A DNA stretch of 64,000 nt from Fistulifera solaris (Eukaryota > Bacillariophyta > Bacillariophyceae > Naviculales > Stauroneidaceae). Of the stretch, positions 58,719 to 64,000 are shown in pieces. The notes beneath the pieces were generated by a model. That model was not told the DNA's origin. It did not search any database and worked only from the letters and a program-made list of their open reading frames with translations. The stretch is taken from positions 75,001-139,000 of the forward strand of contig AP026156.1 of the NCBI GenBank assembly GCA_030295235.1. The letters run 5' to 3'. The number at the start of each line of letters is the position of its first letter. The first letter of the stretch is position 1. The position numbers were made by a program, and so were the translations under genes.

Positions 58719-59593
58719 ATGAGACAGCATATCACGTATCATTGGTGGCTTTCCGTTTGCTGCTGCTGGATCGCCCTTTTCAGCCAGCAATCAGTTATAA
58801 CCCGTCAATGATACGACGAGACTTTTTCATTCAAGCCTTCGTAGCATCCACCCTTTCACAATCTGCGTCTAGCATCGAAGAACAAAATGTACAGAGAATC
58901 AAACCGTATGCACCACTAGAGCAACTGATTCCTGCTGTTCGAGTGAAACAAAGGATTGATCGTGCTCTCGCTATTGCTGTTGCCGAGGATTCTGCAAAAG
59001 CCGATCGGTTGCAAGAATTACTTTTTCCTCCTCCCGGTGCTCTTCTCGGAACCACCATGGCAGATACAACTACCAGCAGCAAACCCAGTCAATTATATTT
59101 CGATTCTTATCAACGCACCCGCGAACAAGCTCCTCTACTGGCGCAACCGGGTGCGTGGTTCGTGCAAAAAGGCGAACTCCGGGCCTGGAAGAATTTGCAA
59201 AACATAGAACAACAACAAGAGACGCGCGATGAAACACGCGCGGCGTTCAATGCGTACACGAACGCATTATCGTACAACGCGGAATCGTATCTGTGGACGG
59301 CGTCCCCCGAACTCAAAAAACAATTGATTCGGCAAGATCGATTGCCGGATGTGAAAGCCGTCGTCACGGCCGATTTGGATTTGCGGTATTTATATCGCAA
59401 TCAGATATTGACCGCGTGGGACGACGCGCGGGCGGAATGGCGGTATCAAACCACACAGACGCAACCGGACTGGAAAGAGTTGGTCGACATTTTGAAACAA
59501 GCACAGACGGCTTGTCATCGATGGTTTGATTTCATTGACGAAAAAGACATCGAAGAAGCCATTAAAGTTGTGGATAACGAATGGTACAGATAG
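58719..59593 (+). CDS. Putative thylakoid-lumen protein (twin-arginine signal)
   Basis: I do not recognise the mature part. From the ATG at 58719 the start is hydrophobic (YHWWLSVCCCWIALF), like an ER signal peptide. After one missing base (probably the T run near 58777) the frame enters MIRRDFFIQAFVASTLSQSAS, a twin-arginine motif with a hydrophobic stretch, typical of Tat-dependent thylakoid import. The mature protein is about 240 residues, helical, rich in Gln, Asp and Arg (LEQLIPAVRVKQRIDRAL; ending WFDFIDEKDIEEAIKVV). The pattern fits a lumenal protein with three-step targeting. With the base added there are 292 codons. An in-frame alternative start at 58637 gives a poorer N-terminus. 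PsbQ-like or another lumenal helical protein is possible, not shown. Confidence 0.62.
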
Positions 59594-59624
59594 TACAAGA
59601 AAGGTACGGAACGCTAGCAATCGA

Positions 59625-60197
59625 TCACGGCGATCCTAAATTAGACTCCGCTTCTTCGTTTTCATTCTCTATCAGCTGTTGTTTCTTGAAATTCTCAAAA
59701 ATGCGTCGCTCTTCGGCACACACTTGCAACACTTGATCCGTCGATAATTTTTCCGCGGGCGTGAGCATCATTTCTTCCAGAGTCAGATTCCGCAGGCGTT
59801 CTTCCTCGTCTAACTTGTCTTGACAGTCACAACAGAACATGGTGGGTGAATCATTGGTGGCGCTGATCCGAAAGGTTTCACACGATTCGTCTCTTAACAA
59901 ACGACTTTGACACGGATAGAGATACCATTGACGGCCCTCAAAATCTTGGTAGGGTATGCAGGACAGGTCATCCAGGATAAATCGAAGATAACAAATACGT
60001 GATATAAAATTGGGAGAGACGCGAACGGGTTCGAATCCAGATCGTTCGATATGGTATCGTATTCTGTACTTGCACTCTTCTGCGGTAGGAAACATGGACG
60101 GGGATTCCGGTGCATCGTCACGGCTCGGAGCCGGAGGCGGTGGAGTGCTGGGTCGAGAGACGTTCTTACGAGCAGCTTTCCTCCTGGTTTTCGGCAT
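59625..60197 (-). CDS. Unrecognised protein with basic tail and Cys-rich centre
   Basis: This is an intact frame of 190 residues. It starts with a Lys/Arg cluster (MPKTRRKAARKNVSRP), then a Pro-rich stretch. A folded-looking middle region has FISRICYLRFILDDLSCIPYQDFEGRQW followed by cysteines (YPCQSR, ESCETF, MFCCDCQDKL). Then a charged helical C-terminus follows (EEMMLTPAEKLSTDQVLQVCAEERRIFENFKKQQ). The cysteines do not match a zinc finger I know. The basic start suggests a nuclear location, but a mitochondrial presequence is not excluded. It converges on the lumen-protein gene, 31 bases away. Confidence 0.6.
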   Translation of the reverse strand: MPKTRRKAARKNVSRPSTPPPPAPSRDDAPESPSMFPTAEECKYRIRYHIERSGFEPVRVSPNFISRICYLRFILDDLSCIPYQDFEGRQWYLYPCQSRLLRDESCETFRISATNDSPTMFCCDCQDKLDEEERLRNLTLEEMMLTPAEKLSTDQVLQVCAEERRIFENFKKQQLIENENEEAESNLGSP

Positions 60198-60233
60198 TAT
60201 AACGATTAAGCTCTCTTTATTTTACGAAAATGA

Positions 60234-60419
60234 ATGGTGAAAATGCCTCGTAGAAACAAAGCTAATGAAAAAATGGAAGAAACAATGGAGCAAGATGCCA
60301 ATGATGCAATGCGCAAAGAAATTTCTTGGCTCTTACCGTTCGCTATAGCCCAAAATGTAGAAGATCTTTCGTCACAATCACGACTAAGTACCAGTCATGA
60401 ATCTTGCAACTGTTGTTAA
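60234..60419 (+). CDS. Possible small protein ending CNCC
   Basis: A 61-residue frame from an ATG reads as a basic N-terminus, an acidic amphipathic helix (MEETMEQDANDAMRKEISWL) and a C-terminus CNCC before TAA. Paired C-terminal cysteines are seen in prenylated Rab GTPases, but no GTPase domain is present. It starts 37 bases upstream of the divergent gene at 60197. Coding status is uncertain. Confidence 0.3.
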   Translation: MVKMPRRNKANEKMEETMEQDANDAMRKEISWLLPFAIAQNVEDLSSQSRLSTSHESCNCC

Positions 60420-60873
60420 ACATCCAATAATTTGCTCGCTCGGTAATCTATTTTGTTGCCATAACTCTAATAGCACCTTTATTATGCTAGTTTCGTACGC
60501 AGCATTTATCTTCATCATCTAATTACCGTTTGCAACATTTCCTGAGTGTTTATGTCGTTGCGCGACGAAGTCCTCCAATTCAATGACTGTAAATCGTGAA
60601 CAGCATCTTGTCGTACCGCTTTTCAACGGAGAAACATCTTCTTCTGTGAGTCGTGAGAATCGAGTCACAAAACATCAAAATAAAAAAATTCTCAACGGTC
60701 GCGACGAGATCGTCTGCTGGACATTCTCTTGCGTATGAATAAATGACCTGACACATCACATACATCATTCAAGTGATAGCGACGTATAACATTCAAGCAC
60801 ATCCTTTGCTTTGATTCAGTCGAAAGGGAGTCTCTCATTCTACAACACACCACTTCTACCGACCGCCACAATC
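60420..60873. other. Intergenic region
   Basis: No recognised gene. It holds the promoter and 5' leader of the gene starting at 60874. Confidence 0.45.
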
Positions 60874-61776
60874 ATGTCGAGATCCTCGAAATCGAAAAAC
60901 AAACGAGCCAAAAAGCAAGAAGCTCAACAACAACAAGAAGAGGCTGCCCAACAAGAAGAAGTCGTCGTTGTGGAGACTGTCGAAACCGTTGTCGAAACCA
61001 CCATCACGACCGTCGAAGAAAATGAACATAAAGAAGACGAACCAGTCGACAACAAAGAAGATATTGAGAATGCCGTTGATGAAAACCACAACGAGGAAGA
61101 GGAAGCATCTTCCAAAAAGCGCAGCGCCGAGGAAATGGAGGGTTTTGATTTAGGAAAAGTGGTTGGACAGATTGTCCATTCGGTAGGATCCTTCTTTCAA
61201 CAGTTCTGGGGAAGCCAACCAGCGGAACCGGCCGAAGGACCACCCTCGATCGATCAGACGTTTGCGATCCTGTTGTTGGGCGATGCAACGTTGGAATCGG
61301 CCTTGTGGGAAGTAGTCAACAAGGAGGGCCCTCTGCAGGAATTTAAAAAGGATTTGGCCTTCGAAACGCGGCACGGCGACACCACCACCGTGCACAGTGT
61401 CCGATTGCAGCTGTACCATGGCTTACAAAATCCCGAAGATGAAGAAGAAACATGGCCCACTCCTTTACCGTCCGTCGAGACCCTGGTATTGGTATTGCCC
61501 GACCCATCGTTGGTGGAAAAATGGATTCGTTGGATTCGTCCGCAGTTCCCGAACGAGGCGATTGTGTTATTGTTGACCGGTGCGCCACCGGAGAGTGATT
61601 GGCACTGCCAAGATGTCCAATCATGGCATTGTTTGTCGTCGTCGGAAAGTCCGCATCACGTGGCTTCGATGGATGATTTGTTGTATTCGTTGGTGGAGCG
61701 CCATTTCGTTGACGACGAGCCAGCGGCGAAGCGTAGAAAAGTGGATCCTGCGACTGTAGCAGACAATCAAGAATAA
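60874..61776 (+). CDS. Unrecognised acidic protein with nuclear-type basic clusters
   Basis: This is an intact frame of 300 residues. The N-terminus is basic (SRSSKSKNKRAKKQ), then Gln/Glu-rich, then a V-E-T repeat (VVVETVETVVETT) and a long Glu/Asp/Asn stretch. A predicted helix with FDLGKVVGQIVHSVGSFFQQFW follows. The C-terminal 170 residues look folded (AILLLGDATLESALWEVV, TLVLVLPDPSLVEKWIRWI, AIVLLLTGAPP) in an alternating strand-helix order. The end holds AAKRRKVD, a classical nuclear localisation motif. No enzyme motif is recognised. The start at 60874 is the first ATG; the upstream part of the frame has no ATG. Confidence 0.68.
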   Translation: MSRSSKSKNKRAKKQEAQQQQEEAAQQEEVVVVETVETVVETTITTVEENEHKEDEPVDNKEDIENAVDENHNEEEEASSKKRSAEEMEGFDLGKVVGQIVHSVGSFFQQFWGSQPAEPAEGPPSIDQTFAILLLGDATLESALWEVVNKEGPLQEFKKDLAFETRHGDTTTVHSVRLQLYHGLQNPEDEEETWPTPLPSVETLVLVLPDPSLVEKWIRWIRPQFPNEAIVLLLTGAPPESDWHCQDVQSWHCLSSSESPHHVASMDDLLYSLVERHFVDDEPAAKRRKVDPATVADNQE

Positions 61777-62116
61777 TGATTAGCAATATAATAAAAAAAG
61801 TATTGGGGACGAGTTGCTCGAAGAGCTCGAGACAAGTTTTATTCTCTAATCAACCTAGTTTTCTCGTCATTCCCGCCGAAAAGGTGTTTCTACATTAATT
61901 GTTAAAATACGACTACTTTCAAATTAAACGTTTTCATTATGTTCTTGATTTAACACTAACAGTTAATAGTCACATTCTAGAGTCATTCCGTAAAACACGT
62001 TTCATCGGATCGATCGAGAGAGAGTCAACGCACCATAATTATGCCTCACCGTCGTGTAACACCCTTTCGTTTAGAAGCGGAAGTGGATGGATCCGTGTCC
62101 TGTCGACGAGATTATG
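61777..62116. other. Convergent intergenic region
   Basis: This holds the 3' ends of the two flanking genes. Nothing else is seen. Confidence 0.45.
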
Positions 62117-62669
62117 CTAAATGGCCCACGTCGACGCGCACGGTAGATGAAAAAAGGCCATCGCCGCCAAGCCTACCGCCAACAATGAGCCAATCAAGGT
62201 TGCGCGGTGATTCTTCTTCTTGCTTTCCTTCGTTTTCACTTGCAACTGACTTTCCTCGGTTGAAGTGAGTTTGACGGAAATGGTTGGCTGCTCGGATGGG
62301 TTATCTGTGGGACTCTTGGACGGAGCGGCAGTGCTACCGATCGAAGGGGCATGTGAGAAAATGGGGGTCCCAGAGGTGCTCACCTGAATGGTGGGAGCTG
62401 GTGTTGGCGCTCTTGGAACAGCCGGCGAAAGATCCATCCTATAATCCATCGACATGGAAAAGCTCATGCTCGCACCAAAGTTGCTCGCCAAGAAACGAAA
62501 GACGTTTCGCCCATCTTCCCTCATTCAACAGCGACTCGAAGCTGTTGACGGAGTTCTTCTCCGCCGAAAATTGATTATCACCAGTATCAATACGAAACAG
62601 CCGACGGCCTTCGGAGGGTACTGCCGCCAACAAGACGATGGATGCCAGAGTGGTGATTCGCTTGAACAT
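62117..62669 (-). CDS. Small secreted membrane-anchored PTS-rich protein
   Basis: This protein of about 183 residues starts with a signal peptide (ITTLASIVLLAAVPSEG). A short region with FESLLNEGRW and MSFSMSMDYRMD follows. Then a Pro/Ser/Thr-rich segment (APTPAPTIQ, AAPSKSPTDNPSEQPT) resembles the linkers of diatom surface proteins. A Lys-rich stretch (KTKESKKKNHR) precedes one hydrophobic helix (IGSLLAVGLAAMAFF) near the C-terminus. Likely a cell-surface or wall-associated protein. One extra base in an A run near 62502 breaks the frame; removing it gives 184 codons. The basic residues stand before the helix, so orientation in the membrane is not certain. Confidence 0.62.
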
Positions 62670-62945
62670 GATAAGATAGGTGCGTGATTATTTGAGCAGA
62701 GGCGCTCTCTGGCAACTTTTGTGGGAGAAGAAATAGGATAGTTTCTCTCCTTTCGCACATAGCGACTCCCTCCATTTAACGGAAATATATAATCACCGTG
62801 TCGTGACTTTGTGTTGAAGATAGCCGACGAGATTTATCACCTTCCATCCCAATATCCACTACCGCGACGGACGAAACCGACCTCAACAATTATGCCCGCT
62901 CCTTCGCGGCTGCTCGCCGGCCACTTCACTTTTGTTTCAGATAAT

Positions 62946-63785
62946 TTAGTCTCGTGATATTCCATCCTTTGTTCCGTCCGAAACAAACATCACATCCGAT
63001 CGAATCACATACTTGGGCCGAAGACCGGAACGCACCGGTGAACCTTCGTGTAAGGGCCAATGCAAGCGAGCATAATCTAATTCCTCTTCTCCGACGGCTT
63101 GCGGAAACACCAAACACGATCCCGCTTCCGGACGCACCGAGGCGAGGATTTCCCCTTGTGGCGCATAAAAATTGGTCTCTCCGCCCACAAAATCGTCATT
63201 GAGATAGATCAGTAACGTCAAACGAGAAACAATCGTTCCAGTGGAAATATCCCAAATCAATTCACGTCCATTGTGTCCCGAAGGAGGAAAGGCCGCATCA
63301 ATGTGCGGTGCAAAATGCTGTGAAGTGCCGGCGGCGTAGCGATACACCCGCCAGCGGCGATTGATGCCGACCCCACCGCAGAAGGGTCGCAACGCGTCAT
63401 GGAGAATGTGACACGTATCGTCCGGCACGACAATCTGTAAGGCTCCGTGGTGATTTTTACCGGCTTGAAAGGAACCAAAACCGAGTATGGCTTCAAACTC
63501 GGTAATGAGAGTCTCACACACCGGTCGCGTCAAAAGGGAATGCAAGGTAAACGCGGGACCTTGTTGCAACAGGGGTTCAAGATTTTCTTTGAATTGCGGT
63601 GACGAGGATTGTATGAAAGGCAACGAAGAACACGCAAAGGTAGGAACCGACATGGCGGACACGAAACCATCTTGACCGACCAGAGGAACGATATCGCCCA
63701 GGGTCGTCGATTTGGGTTGCAGGGCTTCTGCTGCGACGAGAGCCAAAAGTAACGCTCTATACATCTTTTTGAGTGAATTGATCAT
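62946..63785 (-). CDS. Secreted 2-oxoglutarate/Fe(II) oxygenase, prolyl-4-hydroxylase-like
   Basis: This is an intact frame of 279 residues from the ATG at 63785, which opens a signal peptide (YRALLLALVAAEALQ). The oxygenase core shows the iron-binding HxD in PHIDAAF, a strand TLLIYLNDDFVGGETNFY and the distal His with the 2-oxoglutarate-binding basic residue in LHEGSPV...KYVIRSDVMF, as in P4H-type enzymes. A likely role is hydroxylation of secretory proteins in the ER or Golgi; a plastid site is possible. The frame stays open upstream of 63785, but just before that ATG lies GTGCAGGCA, a good splice acceptor, so an additional upstream exon cannot be excluded. Substrate unknown. Confidence 0.82.
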   Translation of the reverse strand: MINSLKKMYRALLLALVAAEALQPKSTTLGDIVPLVGQDGFVSAMSVPTFACSSLPFIQSSSPQFKENLEPLLQQGPAFTLHSLLTRPVCETLITEFEAILGFGSFQAGKNHHGALQIVVPDDTCHILHDALRPFCGGVGINRRWRVYRYAAGTSQHFAPHIDAAFPPSGHNGRELIWDISTGTIVSRLTLLIYLNDDFVGGETNFYAPQGEILASVRPEAGSCLVFPQAVGEEELDYARLHWPLHEGSPVRSGLRPKYVIRSDVMFVSDGTKDGISRD

Positions 63786-64000
63786 TGCCTGCACGACAAT
63801 TACAAAATTAAATATCGAAAGATTATTGATGCAAGATGCAACTTCATTGCGAACCGTTGTTGTTGTGTTGCTTTTTATTTTTCTCCATTCCAAAAGCACG
63901 TCAGTTCCCTGCAAATTATAATTTGCCAAATTGTTCGTTTGTTTGCAATTATTCGTTTTCAAAAAATGAATTTGGATCTTTTTATCAGCGATTATTTTCT
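63786..64000. other. Upstream region of the oxygenase gene
   Basis: This holds the promoter or a first exon of the oxygenase gene on the minus strand; the coding frame is open through most of it. No other signal is seen before the window ends. Confidence 0.4.

Noticed and set aside
60027-60045. GGGTTCGAATCC, like a tRNA T-arm
   Set aside because: It lies inside the coding frame of the gene at 59625-60197 and no cloverleaf can be drawn around it. No tRNA was found elsewhere.

Overview
The window is nuclear DNA of a photosynthetic stramenopile, almost certainly a pennate diatom; Phaeodactylum tricornutum or a close relative is my best guess, made from protein character and not from a search. 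The evidence is: PsbU with an N-terminal ER signal, a phenylalanine at the plastid transit start and a twin-arginine lumen signal; a plastid-type FBPase with a diatom-like cleavage context (SEA|W); a bacterial-type (AcnB) aconitase with a mitochondrial presequence; mitochondrial COX6B; diatom-style Ser/Thr/Pro-rich cell-surface proteins; and short GT-AG introns, mostly 55-90 nt. Genes are dense on both strands. I see no rRNA, tRNA, CRISPR or intact transposon.

Layout. 1-10.8 kb: folate HPPK-DHPS fusion (-), a four-helix membrane protein with a long disordered tail (+), an unrecognised membrane protein (-) and a repeat-containing surface protein (-). 11.4-15.5 kb: tandem pair of GT61-like glycosyltransferases (+). 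15.6-37.1 kb: four paralogous OSCA/CSC1/TMEM63-type (DUF221) channels, two on minus (15.6-22.9 kb) and two on plus (30.4-37.1 kb), enclosing a GT90/CAP10-like transferase, aconitase and psbU. 37.2-46.8 kb: FBPase, a small membrane protein, an alpha/beta hydrolase, a TPR-like protein, a UBE2W-like ubiquitin-conjugating enzyme with a signal peptide, COX6B and a signal-peptide-bearing NAD(P)-binding protein. 47-52.8 kb: a very long basic PDZ-like protein and a mannitol-dehydrogenase-family oxidoreductase. 54-64 kb: a helical diatom protein, a short HCNGP-like gene with a second degenerate copy of its motif, an arrestin-like protein, a putative thylakoid-lumen protein, several unrecognised proteins and a secreted prolyl-4-hydroxylase-like oxygenase.

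Reading frame. Many genes are split across frames by single-base indels lying in or beside short runs of one base. I place 38 (27 missing bases, 11 extra) in 17 genes, while 12 other genes are uninterrupted. Every affected gene returns to a whole number of codons once the indels and introns I propose are allowed for. This looks like uncorrected sequencing or assembly error, not decay. Coordinates below span the whole gene; exon limits are in the evidence.

Functionally this is a mixed housekeeping neighbourhood: photosynthesis and carbon metabolism (psbU, FBPase, aconitase, COX6B, folate), secretory-pathway glycosylation and hydroxylation (GT61 x2, GT90, P4H), surface proteins, and a locally expanded mechanosensitive-type channel family. 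The channel cluster, with its shared 46-nt microexon and one intron difference, is the most distinctive biological feature.
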